Program-made: the position numbers and the translations under genes
Part shown: in pieces, positions 46,134 through 59,039 of the stretch
How the letters are laid out: every line of letters starts with the position of its first letter
How positions within the stretch are numbered: the first letter of the stretch is position 1
Origin: Marasmius tenuissimus
Lineage: Eukaryota > Basidiomycota > Agaricomycetes > Agaricales > Marasmiaceae
Reading direction: 5' to 3'
Assembly (NCBI GenBank): GCA_029532415.1
Contig: JAQOTA010000064.1
Location: forward strand, 310,001 to 374,000
DNA length: 64,000 nucleotides
Notes under the pieces: generated by a model
What the model was told of the DNA's origin: nothing
Seen by the model: the letters and a program-made list of their open reading frames with translations, nothing else
Databases searched by the model: none

Positions 46134-47140
46134 CTGCTGTCAAGAAGAACCCGGCTGCCATGCAGTCCTTCACTGGTTTCAAGCCATCTGAGTCAGTATT
46201 TGATGATGTACGTGAAGCACGTTCTCCAGCTGACAGACTTAGTGTTCCTAAGACAGCATGGCATCTGAAACTGTTTGAACAGATCATCATGTCTGCCGCC
46301 AATTGTTCACTCCAGGATCATATCTCGAAGCCCGGTTCCTCATCCAAGCAAGTTCTGGAGGACAATTCGGAAGATGAAGGAACCAGACATCCTTCTCCTA
46401 CTTCTTCTGAACACTCTCGCAGCACTGATCCTGATGGAGATGTAGAAATGGACTGGGGATCTGACAATGGTATGGACGATATGACTTCTCTATTTGGTAA
46501 CATTGACAATGATATTGCTGAAGCTGCAGGGGTTAAGGACATCCCGGATGATGTCTCAGATGGGTCTTCGACATAAAGTCAAATGGTTGCAAGAAAGCTA
46601 GACTTGTTGCCAAAGGTTTCTCTCAGGTCGAAGGTGTAGACTTCGATGGATTCTTATCATCAGTTGTTTGTTATGAGACTGTTCATATGATGCTTGCTCT
46701 TGCAGCCCTCAAGAACTGGTACATCACTTCTGTTGATATTAAGAACGCCTTCCTATATGGCGATCTTGTAGAAGAGATTTACATGGAGCAACCTGCTTCA
46801 AACACCTGACTTCTGATGCTGGAATCTTCATCTGCAAAGATCTGAAGAGTGGTGAAGTTGTGTATGCAATCATATACGTTGACAATGTACTCTTCATGGG
46901 TCCTAACAAAGCTTTTGTTGACAAGAAGAAAGCTGAATTCATGGCTTGATGGGAATGCTGCGATATGGGCAATGCTAGTGAGTTTCTCTGCATGAGCATT
47001 TGTCGCGAAGGCAACAAGATCATGATTGACCAGAAGGATTATCTGAAGAAAGTCCTTGAACGTTTTGGGATGCAGAATGCAAAAGGCGCTCCTACGCCCT
47101 TACCTGCTGGCTATGTGCCAACTCCCAATGCTGGGGATAT
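46134..47140 (+). pseudogene. Fragment of a second copia element (gag and reverse transcriptase pieces)
   Basis: Plus strand: KPSESVFDDVREARSPADRL and a Ser-rich acidic segment correspond to the second gag part of family A. After an internal deletion at about 46575 comes reverse-transcriptase sequence KARLVAKGFSQVEGVDFD and VDIKNAFLYGDLVEEIYMEQ. Another deletion is followed by IIYVDNVLFMGPNKAFVDKK (YVDN for YVDD) and FGMQNAKGAPTPLPAGYVP. Several stops are present. It directly abuts the LTR of the family A element in inverted orientation. Confidence 0.7.
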
Positions 47141-47558
47141 ATTTATCATTGTTTATACTCGCAACTGCTTCTTTATTCCACACGTGACCGTTTACTTACA
47201 TGAACACTGTCAATACTCTCTGTCCTCATTCTGTTACTATCATGTATCTGGTTTGAGGAGGTACGTTTCTTTTTCTCTCTCTGTTTTGATACACTCGTAC
47301 TCATTATTACTACTACCTAGCTTCACTGACTCGTGTTGTTCATATCTAGGTATAGAATATATTCCGTTACTATCATGTATCTGGTCTGAGGAGCTTCACT
47401 GACCCGTGTGGTTTGTCTCTAGGTGCTCAGTTAGTTCATCCTCACAGCATCTGGAAACAGGAAACCTCCTATATAGCCCTATAAAGCATGAGTAGGGCCT
47501 GTAGTCAGGTAGGAGGCCCCCTCTATATAGTGCTATGTAGGAGGCTAAGCAACTATAG
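47141..47558. repeat. Non-coding stretch with an internal tandem duplication
   Basis: The phrase TTACTATCATGTATCTGGT occurs near 47235 and again near 47368, each followed by TGAGGAG, giving a period of about 135 bases. A TATATAG-rich GTAGGAGG stretch (47440-47550) resembles one near 48900. Probably remains of another LTR. Confidence 0.35.
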
Positions 47559-48273
47559 TGTTAGGATCGTGCGGATATGACAGCCCGGACGGAGGTCCGA
47601 GCGGAAGAGACCGGAAGCCGACGTGCCGGAATGGACTAGTCGGAGTTGGAGAGATTCCGACGACCGGAAGGCCGAACGGATGGCTGGACAATAGTCGAAG
47701 GTTTCGCCAACGACACCGTTGAGTTGAGTTTGTCCTTGACCGGAAGGAAAGGAAGATAAAGATGAAGAGGAGATAGAGATGAAGAGACGGAATGAGACGA
47801 ATGAGATATATGGAAACCAAATTGATTTTAATTCTGAGGAATACAAGTCGTGAAGTATCTAGCTTATATATGTATCGATCTCCGAGACCTCCGAAGGGGT
47901 TCCGGCGATCGTAGTACCGAAGGTGAGTCAAGAGCGGGAGAGAATGTATGTACAGTACGGAATCCGAGATGGAGGATGAAGTCCCGGAGTCGGAGATGAA
48001 TCGGAAATGAAGTGTCAAAATGGAATGTACGGGATGAGTCATAATAGAATGGAAAGCGGAATGTCGGAATGCAGAGTAAACGTACTACTCGGAAATGAAC
48101 GGTGTATATGTATCTCCGATCCGTAAGTATCGGGGACACGACGTCGGAATCCGAAGTCATGTTCCGGATAGGATCGTGAAGGAAGAGAAAACATAAAGTA
48201 GATTCCGAGTATCGGAATCTCCGGAAGGTGGATAGAGGCCTTCGGAAACCCCGGAACCGGCATGGATGTAACA
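47559..48273 (+). repeat. Solo LTR, family B, second copy
   Basis: 715 bp, starting TGTTAGGATCGTGCGGAT and ending GATGTAACA, with the perfect 5-bp duplication TATAG on both sides (47554-47558 and 48274-48278). It shares its terminal 18 bases and the internal GAAGGTTTCGCCAAC with the copy at 39848-40602, but is in the opposite orientation and otherwise considerably diverged. Confidence 0.8.
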
Positions 48274-48949
48274 TATAGCAATCTATGGGCTGTCCAGGAA
48301 CGGACATCGAGTGGGCTCATTCCAAACTTGTGCAGCATCAAAGAAGCCCTGGTTTCTGAATGAATGGGTATTTGCAGGCTTCTGAACAGATCTGGGATCA
48401 GTTTCTGACACAGTTCCAGTCGGCGTATGCAATACAGGACATTGGGATAAATATTCAATATTACATTAAATGCTCGGGCTTCTCGAGTCCTCATGGTACT
48501 AGCTATTACATGATCTGACAGTGGTAAGAAATATGTACTAGTCTACTAGAAAGAAACTATCATATGCTGGGGAAGATAAGTAGCTAGAAAACCTAAGGAA
48601 TCATTGAATGGTGGGCGCCGGTGTCAGTGAACTTAGAGTTTTGACTAAGTTGAACTAACTGTCAGAAACTGCGAGTGGGGGATTTTTCTGGACACGAGCA
48701 ACCCGTACTTATAGCAATTCACGCCTGCCAAATATCCCGGTCCACAAACAGGGATGAGCAGGGTTTACGGATCCGCGTGATAACTCGGCATCTCGATTTC
48801 AGATAAAAGGAGAAAATGTACTTACCCCTTGCTTGTCCCTACCCTGCCGTATGGTGAGGTAAGTGACTATCACCTTCTATGTGCACCTACCACCACTCTA
48901 CCTGCACTATGTAGAGCTATGTAGGAAGAGGTTCCTACCATAGGAGAAA
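48274..48949. other. Non-coding stretch before the second copia element
   Basis: Probably the remains of the 5' LTR of the plus-strand copia element. AGGTTATGG at about 48959 resembles the half-initiator-tRNA primer site, and the sequence before it ends CCGCA. The LTR start was not found. No gene. Confidence 0.3.
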
Positions 48950-49045
48950 CCGCATGATGAGGTTATGGTCCTTTCTTACTAACGAGGGACTATCTGTGCA
49001 TCAAAGGACATCATTGATCCCAGATACTCGGATAATTCATAGTCT

Positions 49046-49084
<39 letters not shown>

Positions 49085-52000
49085 CAAATTCTGCAACTGT
49101 GTCCTGATCTCAGACAATCTCAATGATAACACCGAATCGAGGGATTGCTTTCACTATGGAACCAAATTCTCACATGGAACCCACGTGTTTGAAACCTATG
49201 GGAGTGGATGGCCAAGATCAACAAGGATCACATGAGATGTATGTGCTGCCAACACTCATAACTGGAGCAGCGGTGTTGATGCGCCATCCACGGCATGAGA
49301 GACGATGTGGCATGCACACCACTGCAGGTGCACCAGCATCAGTGTTGGGTAGTCACTGGCATGATAACCCAGATTCTCCCAGCAATACACCTCACCCTGT
49401 TGTATCTGCAGAATTGACTTCTTTTCCGACCACACACTCGTTTCATAGACCTCTTGTGATGGGCCAAACTGAACAGGTTCATACACAGGACTTACCTTGT
49501 CCACCATCATCTACCATTCACAACCCTGTTCCTTCTCGGCCCTCTCAACAAAGTGTTCATTCACCACTGGTTAACAATAACACACCTGCACCACAGCCTG
49601 CTATGCTTTCTGACCTTCATGCATTCTCAATCAATTTCAATCAGTCCTTATCTCATCTGGCTGGGATCATGGAATGCATTTCTCTCGACATCACCACTTC
49701 CAACAAACAGAACATTGTTTTCCAAGATATTCTACGAACTGCACTCGATAACTGCATCCCAAATTCTGACAATTACACCATTATATCCACTTTGCCTGAC
49801 CCTCAACAAGAAGTTTCACTCCCGTCTCACCCTTCCCATCGCTACCTCCCGCCGACGCCGGCTAGGTCACCCAAAATATGTTCACATGCCGGTGTTAATT
49901 CTTCTGCACCTCCACCGATCCCATACAACTCATATCCTAGGAATATGATCCTCTCACCGTCTACTCCTGCTCCTCTGACTCACCACAAGGTCTACCTCAT
50001 AGCTGAAGTACAATCGGGTCAAGTCAACAATGCCCTTGCCTCGATCAAGAAGGCACCTGAACTGACAGGAAAGGACACTTACCCATTGTTGCACCTGCTG
50101 AGCCCACTGCAGATTTGTTGGACCAACATATTGAGGAGTATGGTTGGTATAGCGCCAATGACAGTGCTGTACTACAGATTCTACGATACAGGATGGCTGA
50201 TACTGTGCAGATGAGTCTTCCCAGTGTGAATGGCTGTGGTGTCAGCCGTACGGCGAGGGAATTGTACTTGGCAATCAAACACCAGTATGGTCTTGGGAAT
50301 AGCGCTGTGTTCAAGACCACATGCAATGCTCTCTATGCTACAACCGCAGAGGACGTCACAAAGGTCTCAGCTTACACGGAACACTATCAGAAACAGGCTC
50401 TTACATTGGCTCGCGCGAGTGACAATCTCGACTGGAGCGATGTCATTCACCATTTTGCAGCTCACCTCCCTGATTCCCCTGTCATTTCTGACCTCAAATA
50501 TCGCCTCATCAACGCTGTTGCTGTCCAACACTGTTCTGTCAACACATTCAAAATCTACGGATGCTATCCTGAACCGTATGGTGACATGGTCGTCAAACTG
50601 CATGCCAAAGAAGCAACAGCCTGGGGGTGCAAATGGGAACACAAATAATGACAGAAGCAGGAAGAATAGGATGAAATGTCAGACGGAGGGCTGCAATAGG
50701 TGGGGAGAACAAATCCTGCCCTCATCACGGATGTATGAAACCTACAACACCTTCTGCCACCGATAACAGTACCATTACAACTTTGCATAAATCAAACACT
50801 AATTCTTCAAAACAAACTGTAGCTGCTGCCATAGTCGATAATACACTTGTGGATTCCGCTTACATTGCGTGCACAATGTTCCTACCAGACTCTACGACTG
50901 GAGAATCACCATTACTATGACTACAACGTTAAGACCCAAAGGCCTTCCAGAGCCTTACCCAACAGTACTCTCTCGTACTAGACACGGCTGCAATGAGGAA
51001 TGTCATAAGGACCGTTGTTTCTTTGTTGACTTTGATGCAAAGGCAGAAGAGATGGTAGCTACTGGTGTTGCTGGTGATGTTTCGGTGAAGGGCGGTGGTT
51101 CACGTCTTCTGCAAACTCCCCTCAGGAACAGTGATACAACACTGAAGCTTTGGCTACCGAACTGCCTCTATGCTGCCAATGCTCCCTTCAACCTCCTTTC
51201 TGGGGGTGCATTGATGGAACAAGGATATTCTCTCATTCTTGATGATGACGACTGCAAGGTTCTCCTCCCTCACAGACTGTCCCAAACTGACTGTTGTCTA
51301 GAATGGCACGTTGACTTTGCACATCGCCTAGTCTTCCCGACTGGGACTTTGTCAACAATCCCGATTCAATCTTCTACAACCCCAATATCACACTACCTGA
51401 TTCCTTACTGATACCGGATATCCATCAGGACATTGTGGCCTACACACGTTCTCATCTCGTGGAACCAGATGAACCTTTTGTCCACTGTCTCACTGGACAT
51501 CCTGGAGGCAGAAAGATGGATGTGTTACTCCAAAAGGACTGTGTAACTGGTCTACCCTGGAATGGGGTTCGGAGAGAATGTATCTGTGCACCTTGTCTTG
51601 AGGCGAAAGGCATGGCTGCTCCCTATGTCACAAAGGGAAATCAAGCAGATGAATCCCTTGAACTACTGCACATGGACAGCTTTGGTCCTATGCTGGTTCA
51701 ATCACCTCGCGGCGCTTTGACATTCAATATTGTTCAGATGACTACTCAAACTGGGCTAACAGTTGAGGAATGTCTCGAAAACACGATGTTAGTCAACACG
51801 TTAAGGATGTCATAGCAATGCTAGAGAACCTACCAGCTCATTCTTCGAAACAGCTCACCATAAAATCAATTCGCAACGATGGTGCCAGAGAGAATATTGG
51901 TGATCAGCTTTTGCAGTGGTTGAGAGATCGGGGGATACATATCCAGGTGACTGTACTGTACGCACATCCACAGAATGGGAAGGCCGAACATTACATCTGA

Positions 52001-53265
52001 ACAGTCGAGGAAACCATGATGGCACTTCTTACCGACTCGGGTCTACCACTACAATTCTGGGAAGATGCAGCAATGACAGCAGTTTATCTACTGAACCGTT
52101 TACCAGCAAAGACACTTCCCACAGGAGTAACACCACATGAAGTTATCTTCAGGCAGAAACCTGACCTTAGCCACCTTCACTTGTTTGGGTGCCAAGCATG
52201 GGTACTCGTTCCTGAGGAAACAAGGAGGAAGGGCCAAAATAGATATGTTGAAGGCATATTTGTGGGCTATGATGAACACCGTGTGGGCTGGCATGTATGG
52301 ACCTGCTCCGGAAAGTACATTTTCAGCAACAACATATTGTCCAACGACTTGAGATTTTGGGTACAGCCAGACACCTCATCCAGCCTCTCAATTCACATGT
52401 TCAAGGACCATGTCCTAATCCATATCACACACGAGTCGATTCGCTGACTATTCTATAGGATACACCACCTATTGGACAACTGGTTGATAGTAGTCTAGTG
52501 CTACCTGTCAATACCACAACCATGGTACCACCTGATCCTGCTGATCCTGTCTCAGACCAACTCTCCTTGGAGTCTTGTCCTATCTATCTGTTCACGGAAA
52601 TGGACTCCTGTGGGGAAGGAATGGGACGAGGGCATTCGTCTATGTGATGAGCACCTGGAGAAGTTACGATCAGATTGAACAACTTGTATACCAATCCAGT
52701 CAAGTACTATGAAAGATGTTGTTGCTCTCTCTATTGCTACAGCTTTAGCAGATGAGACAGACGTATGGTCCCTTCGAGACAGTGAAGTCCCCTCCATTGT
52801 AGTTGCTCTTGCAATTCCAGAGATGCCGTATCTACCTCCCCCTGCTCGAGAGACTTGTCTCAAAGAGTTTGATCTGTCGAAACCTCCTGCTACCTTACAG
52901 GAAGCACTTCTGCATCCGGACTCAGCTCGCTGGTCTGATGCAATGAAACGGGAGATTACCAGTCTTACAGACATGAATGTTTTCATTGACATGGACTCGG
53001 TTCCTAAGGGTTGACACCCTCTGTCCCTCAAATGGGTGTATGCCTTCAAGTATACATCTACTGGCAAGGTGATCATGGGGAAGGAGAAAGTGTGTCTTTG
53101 TGTTCGGGGTTTTAACCAGCGCCCAGAAGACTTTGGTCGTACGATGGCTCTTGTAGCAGAGATGGACTCCATTTGTTGTGGTCTGGCTTACGCTGCGGAG
53201 CAAAATTGGGAGACATCAACCTTTGACTTCAAGACAGCTTTTCTCAACGCTCCTCTGGAGTGTCA
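48950..53265 (+). mobile_element. Decayed plus-strand Ty1/copia element (truncated in reverse transcriptase)
   Basis: A different copia lineage from family A. Gag is at 49123-50650 (ELYLAIKHQYGLGNSAVFK, ending CYPEPYGDMVVKLHAKEA). A protease-like region is at 50940-51300 (LPNCLYAANAPFNLLSGGAL). Next are the pre-integrase block (HCLTGHPGGRKMDVL, ending CAPCLEAKGMA) and integrase (IRNDGARENIGDQLLQWL, AHPQNGKAEHYI, LLNRLPAKTLPTGVTPHEVI, HLFGCQAWVLVPEETRRKG). Reverse transcriptase begins at 52890 (ARWSDAMKREITSLTDM) and breaks off after FDFKTAFLNAPLECHE near 53265. Stops occur after HYI and after SVPKG, and there are frame changes. It is inactive. Confidence 0.75.
49047..49084. repeat. Homopolymer of 38 T
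   Basis: Thirty-eight consecutive T on the plus strand, directly before the gag region of the decayed copia element. It could be the A tail of a retroposed sequence on the minus strand, or an expansion; no element body was found. Confidence 0.9.
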
Positions 53266-53815
53266 CGAAGTGCTGAGCGTCTATCGGAGACAGCGAAGGC
53301 AGAGAGTGGTGGTAGCAAGCTAGGAGAGGAGCAGCGGGCTCGACTCAGGCAGAGATAAGGCAGAACTGGTCCCAACGACAAGTTAGATCTATTGTAGAGA
53401 AGGAAAGCGAAGGAGACTGTACTACTCACCTGGTCCCAACGACAAGAGGTCAAGATGAGGGACCAGGTGAAGACTAGCTAGCTTATATACCTATCCTACA
53501 GTCAGAGCTGGAGTTGGAGTGGCTACCTATGAGTCGTGTATGAGTAAGTATGAGTCAAGGATGAATAAGGAATGAGTCGGTATGAGATAATGGGATGGCT
53601 GCGCGATGTGGGTTAAGGCTGCGCGATGGTGGGTTAAGAAAGGGAATCGTGAGAAATAAGGATGTATAGTAAGTGACCGTGAGAAAAGGACATGTGATAA
53701 TCATGTGAGCAAATGGTGGAGGGAAAAGTGGCGTCTTCATGACATCTGGTAAGTAGTAGTGTAGCCATGTTGTCGTCCTCTGCACTAGGCGTCATGCCGG
53801 CTCATCACAATGTAA
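53266..53815 (+). repeat. LTR-like sequence that ends the decayed copia element
   Basis: At 53266 the reverse-transcriptase frame switches abruptly to unrelated sequence starting TGCTGAGCGTC and ending near CGGCTCATCA at about 53807. Inside are a repeated phrase GGTCCCAACGACAAG (two copies, about 53362 and 53431) and a TATA-like CTTATATACC at about 53484. The whole resembles a fungal LTR. No matching 5-bp flanks were found, so its boundaries are approximate. Confidence 0.4.
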
Positions 53816-53869
53816 ATCCACAAAACCGTAAGCGTAGTGACAAATAGGACTGTCAATGCGGGCTCATAA

Positions 53870-56800
53870 ATGACATTTGTAAACACACACCTTCACCTTT
53901 GGTCCCACCATTCCATCTTTGTAGCTGTTGTCAAGCCATAGATCCAAGGTACCAACACAAAACAAGACCATAACCAAGCAGGGAGATGATATGATGGTGG
54001 TCCAAAATCTGGTTTGTGCAGAGTCTGAAAAGTGTTACCTCAAAGTCAAGACTGTCTCATAAACCTATTTGAAATTTCCACTGCCTCATAGATCCTTTAG
54101 ATTCTTCCAGTCAACAACAGCCCCAAACATTAGGAAATGCGGGGTTCTATATTTGTCTCTTGCCACAGTGGCCTTGCTGGCTGAGCAGATATCTACCCCC
54201 TGTGCCCACTGGTTTGCCTCAAATATCCTTCCCAAGGCAAAGCACATTTGGGTGCTCTTCATTGCAGAGGCACCTTCAAAGTTATGACATTGATTACCAC
54301 ACGAAGACTTGGTGGTTAGATTGGTTGGTTGGAGTCGAGATAAAAGAATAGACTCAGGTGCTTGTCCAGCAGTCAGGGACATGGCCTGGTTTTTCAACAG
54401 CAATGGAATTACCCAGCCAGCAGCCAGATGGATCTATCAAGAGACAATTCCATTGTTAATTGATGACCTGGTCATTACTGTGCCATTATCACAGCCTTGT
54501 GATCTTGTTTTTTTGAGACTGGGGGCCATTGGATGTAAAGGACAAATTGGATGAGGGTGCATGGCAAGTGGCTTCAAAAACATGCAACATCCGGCAGTCA
54601 GTTATCAACATACTAATCATTGGTCCACCATTCATGGGTTGGCATTTTTTTGAAAGTGGGAATTGTGAAAATCAAAAGGATGACAATTTTGAGGCAGCCC
54701 CAAGGATGCAGAGTTAAATTATGGCCTACACAAGCAAGCCAAAACAAGTCAGAAATTGGTCTAAGCCTCTTATTCTCATTGAGACTGGGTAAAACAGATG
54801 CACAGGAACAAAGGATGAGTATGGACTTATCTCTGACCCAAATATCTCCTAGCCCAACCTGTGCAATCATCAGACTCCCTATGAATCTCATCAGTCTTGT
54901 GTGTGATATAGGAAGCAGAGGCAGAGCAAATCAATTTACTGCAAATAGAATTTGACATTGGTGGATATTCCATCCCACTAGCAGTGATGACAACATAAAT
55001 GGAACTGAGATAGCCAGAACAAGGGGGTACAACAGCCCTGACTGGATGCTAAAGCAGAGGAGGAAAAAGGTTGATGTCAGTACAGGATTCTCAACAGAAA
55101 CACCAGCACCCAGCAAAAGCACCCACATTATTGCTGCAAGCAAAACATGCCTCTCCTTTGAATCTGGAGAAACATATTTGTCTGACTGTCTTGAGGATGA
55201 CCAGAGTAAGGGAGTGGAACAAGAAAACTAGATGAAGGCATCCCCAACAACAGCCATAGGCCCAATGATATCCCTAGACAAAGTGAGATAGGACTATATG
55301 GGAATCAGACTCTGTCCTGTAGTGGGCATAATCTGTCTGGGCACTCTAGGCATGGTATTTGATGGAGGTAATTTGAAAATAATGAAAGGGTTGCAGATTT
55401 TTCGGGCCACAGATCCAGTCACAATGGGTCAAAATAAATGTAGGATGGGGATGGCGGAATAACTGAGGCCAAAGAAAGGACAAAAACCTTTGGGACCTTG
55501 ACTGGGTTGGTGGAATCTTGTATCCTGAGCTCAGGACCACTTGAACAAGAACTTGGGGATAAGGGATGGAGACAGCAACTACAAGCACAAGTGAGTAGTT
55601 GGGATGGTGGAGAAAATACTGCAAGCTCCTGCAAGCAATACTGTGGGAAAGGTGTCCTTTTGGGTACACGGACAGTTGCAAATCAAGGTAGCCTTCAACC
55701 TGAAAGCTCAATCGACAAGGGGCACTGCAGGTTTGTGCGGTGCTAACACAGAGATGATTAGTACATTGTAGACTAAAAGAATACTCAGCTTAGGAACTTG
55801 ATAACTTGACTGGATAAGACAAAACAACAGATCTAAAGTACATGGGGGTTTTACATGTACTTTATATACTCGTAAAAAAGGCTGTACATATATAGTTGTC
55901 CAAGAAAGTAAATAATATATTGGTAGTGAGCTGACGATATGATTGTAGAAATGATTCCTGATGAAATCCACATGTCCATGGATCCCAGATCTTGGAAGGA
56001 ATATTCTGCATTCTTTAGTCAAGACTCAGGAGAAAGGTGGAGGAACACAAGGTCCCAAGGGACAAGCAGAGTGTTGAAGGATGCATAGGGTCAATTCCAT
56101 CACAGCCTTCTTGATGCAAGCAATCTCTGCAATCATGGAGCTGAGTGTTCCATTTACAATAAGTATGCATATCATTATTATGTACAGAGAGGACAGACAA
56201 TCTCTGAGCAAGTAGCTGCTGTGTTGACAAGTGTAAACCACTCTTGAGGCCTGAGTAGCTGATGTCACCTCTTTAGTGCCAGTGGGAGCATGTAGTGCTT
56301 GAGTTTTATTTGCATATGGTATTTTTACTGTAATGTACTACTGCTGTTGTTTATCTGTGACCTCATTCTGTTTTGCATCAGAGATCACTTGCATTCATCA
56401 TTCTAGCCTCTATCTATCACCTACAACTCATAATGAGACTATGATCCCTGGCTTGAGGGATGGTCAGTACAAACAGCAAGTTTGACCAATGAATGAGCCA
56501 TAGATTCATCATAACCTTCTTGATGAGAGCAATTCTTATGATCATTTAGGTGCCCAGTGAGCAGATGGCAAACTCCTGGCCCTAGAACATGCTGTATAAT
56601 TCTATTATGTTTAATGTTGTCCTTGTGAAGGTAGAAGATAATATAGCATTGACAAGGAGGTCCATAGTCAAGGGGAAGATGAAGGAAGATAAGGTCTCAA
56701 GGAATGAGCAGAGTTACCATTTTCAATACAGTATGATGTACAAAAACAAGCTGTCTCTTCTTCATTATCCAGATGATCTGATTTATGTACATTTTGGCAG

Positions 56801-56920
56801 CTTGGAATAAATAAAGCCAACAAGAAACCATTGCATGCTATCACATAAACAACAAGACTTTGGGTAGAACCCAGCACCGGTGGGCTATTCACTAGGCTCA
56901 ATCTATGAGAGAATAAATGA
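53870..56920. other. No recognised gene (left part of the CpG-poor block)
   Basis: Minus-strand frames at 54086-54403, 54613-54891, 54931-55143 and 55346-55711 are open and partly hydrophobic, but show no family motif. Sequences near 56090-56160 and 56510-56560 resemble each other (CTTCTTGATG...GCAAT phrases), suggesting an internal duplication. Confidence 0.35.
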
Positions 56921-58310
56921 TCAGTCCATCACATTGTTCATTGTGGATGTCTGAACATCAAAACTCCTTAGTTGAATTGTTGTTTTCCCACTTGCAACAA
57001 GGATTTCTTGTTTGGATGCTTGTTCTCGGATGTGAATGATGGCACGGCTGGCAATAATCGGGTGAAGCACCCTTTGGATACTGCACAGAGGGAAGCTGAT
57101 AATCAGAGCCAGGAATATGACATACAGCACAACCCCATACATGCTAAGGAGGGAAGTGTAATGCTGTATAGTGAGGCAGTCACTAAAGGGTGTATCAGAG
57201 ACTGGACTTGACACCTACCCCATCTGTGGCTATCAGGATGACATTGACTAAAGAGCATACTTTTGGGCCAACAGTAGGAGAATATGGTCAGTTTCAAAAA
57301 CAAATGAGGACACAAATATAGCCTGGCACTTACAGAAAAGGACAGCAAAGAATTTGATGCCTGGTAAGAAGTCAAACATCTGGAAGTCTGTTCAATGTTA
57401 ATAAGACACACCATCCTGGTATATGACTTTCATGACACCTGCTCTGCCAGCCCCATGATCTAACCAGCATGTATAAGCACTCAAGAATATACAATTAAGA
57501 ATAAACTCACAGGCTTTGGCAACTGGAATCATCATGATGATGAAAGTGACTGTTACACCATCAATTCGGGCAGTTTAAGATGAGCTAAAAGGTTTACTTG
57601 TATTATAAACCATAATCATGGTATAGGTCAAGTATTGAAAGTTATTGGCTCCAGTAAGGAAACAACCCTCCCAACTTGGAAGGGGAAAAGGTGGGTCGCT
57701 ATCTAGGACACTTTTGTCAGTTGCTGCACAAGTATGTCAAAAATATTGGCTCACATTGGGCTGTCTCAAGTGACTTCCAAGCATAAAAGCCAGCCACAGT
57801 GTAACATCCTAAGTAAGCTATGCCTAATACAACTGTGACATAGATGTTCCGTCCCCAAACAGCCCAGACACGTAGGGTCATTAAGCCTAACACAGTGGAG
57901 GGAAGTGGCACAAATAAATGCAGATGATGATGAGGTAAATTGCATTGGTGCTTACCCTCTGACAAAAAAATTCCCACCATACCTGACCCTGTGCAAGCTT
58001 TAGAAACACAATGAGAATGAGGGGAAATTTTAGAGAGACAAACATGTAAAAGCGTGGGTGAAAGCCAAGCAAGGACCCGGTTTGTGTATGGATAGAACTA
58101 TTATACCTTGAATAAATCTCCACCAAGAAAACTGCCAAGTTAGATCCTGACTCACGATATAAAAATATCACTGTGGAGTCCACAAAGGGAAGGTACCTCT
58201 GAAGCAAGTACAGAACTTTGACCAATGACCAGGGTGAAGCCCACACAAAGCGGAATTCCAGATCCAGATTGAGAAGTGTGTCATAGATATAGAGAGTCAC
58301 TGCACAAACT
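56921..58310 (-). CDS. DUF6533-type multi-pass membrane protein (possibly decayed)
   Basis: On the minus strand the piece TLYIYDTLLNLDLEFRFVWA, continuing SLVKVLYLLQRYLPFVDST, is the DUF6533 signature (Y-D-x2-L-x-L-x2-E and LxKxLFLLxRYLPF). A middle exon LGLMTLRVWAVWGRN, then VVLGIAYLGCYTVAGFYAW, is the next membrane pair. The last exon YGVVLYVIFLALIISFPLC, then QRVLHPIIASRAIIHIREQA, ends at the stop at 56921. DUF6533 proteins are seven-helix membrane proteins abundant in mushrooms, with no established role. The start exon above 58310 is not identified. The middle of the gene has long stretches I could not join, and the whole gene lies in the CpG-poor block, so it may be a silenced or dying copy. 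Confidence 0.5.
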
Positions 58311-58510
58311 TGAAAGGATGGACTTGGAGATCAGGTTACAGGTGTCTGTGGCTGGCATGTCAACATACCTCCCATATCCTAGAACAAGTTGTGAGCTAAG
58401 GGCAAGGAGAATAGAAGATTATTGACCTACAACAAATAAACGAGTTTGAGCCAAGGAAGTGGCAATAAAAGACAGTGCCTTGTCTGGGGTTATTGAATTT
58501 TCCATTGAAA

Positions 58511-58524
58511 GGGGGGGGGGGGGG
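58511..58524. repeat. Homopolymer of 14 G
   Basis: Fourteen consecutive G within the CpG-poor block; a simple mononucleotide repeat that may form a quadruplex or be a sequencing trouble spot. Confidence 0.8.
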
Positions 58525-59039
58525 TGATTTAAACTGTGAGCAACTGCTCTAACCTACTTATGTCCTTCAGGATTTTCCTTAAAAAATGTTAGATATCAAT
58601 AGATCACCTCCTTTATAATTGGGGAGGATCAATGGCATCTTGGTCAAGGGTACTTATTTTATGAACTAGAGATAAGCCATTGTTGTTGTGTATCATAGGG
58701 AACAAAAACCCCTAAAGATCAACATGATATCAAAGCAGTGCTGATTTAATGTGTGTGCGCCTCTCCCTCTACCCTCCCTTTCCCATCCCAGTGTTCAACA
58801 AGCAAAAGTGCTGTTGTGCTCCATGCCCATCAGTCAGAATGATCAACACAAGAGCATCAGAAAAGTTGCCTATGTGAGTATCAAAAGATTGTGATTGAGA
58901 AAAGAATAGGATCTCCAAAAAGATGTATTCCCAAGGAAGGGAATCTGATGGACTCGACATGAGTTACTCTAAAAAAGGTTCGCCCTCTTTCTATCCATCT
59001 TTTCTAATTCTGATTCTGATTGAAATGGTTGCTACATGC

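Larger units (their letters stand above)
53866..58950. other. CpG-depleted block of about 5 kb
   Basis: Many 60-base lines between 54000 and 58900 contain no CG at all, while sequence on both sides has several per line. TG and CA are abundant instead. The borders are sharp, near 53866 and 58950. In fungi this is the signature of long-term cytosine methylation or a RIP-like process, usually of a repeat. Confidence 0.75.

Noticed and set aside
47545..48494. Long open frames on the minus strand (147-165 residues)
   Set aside because: They lie within the family B solo LTR and its flank; composition is repetitive and no protein motif is present.
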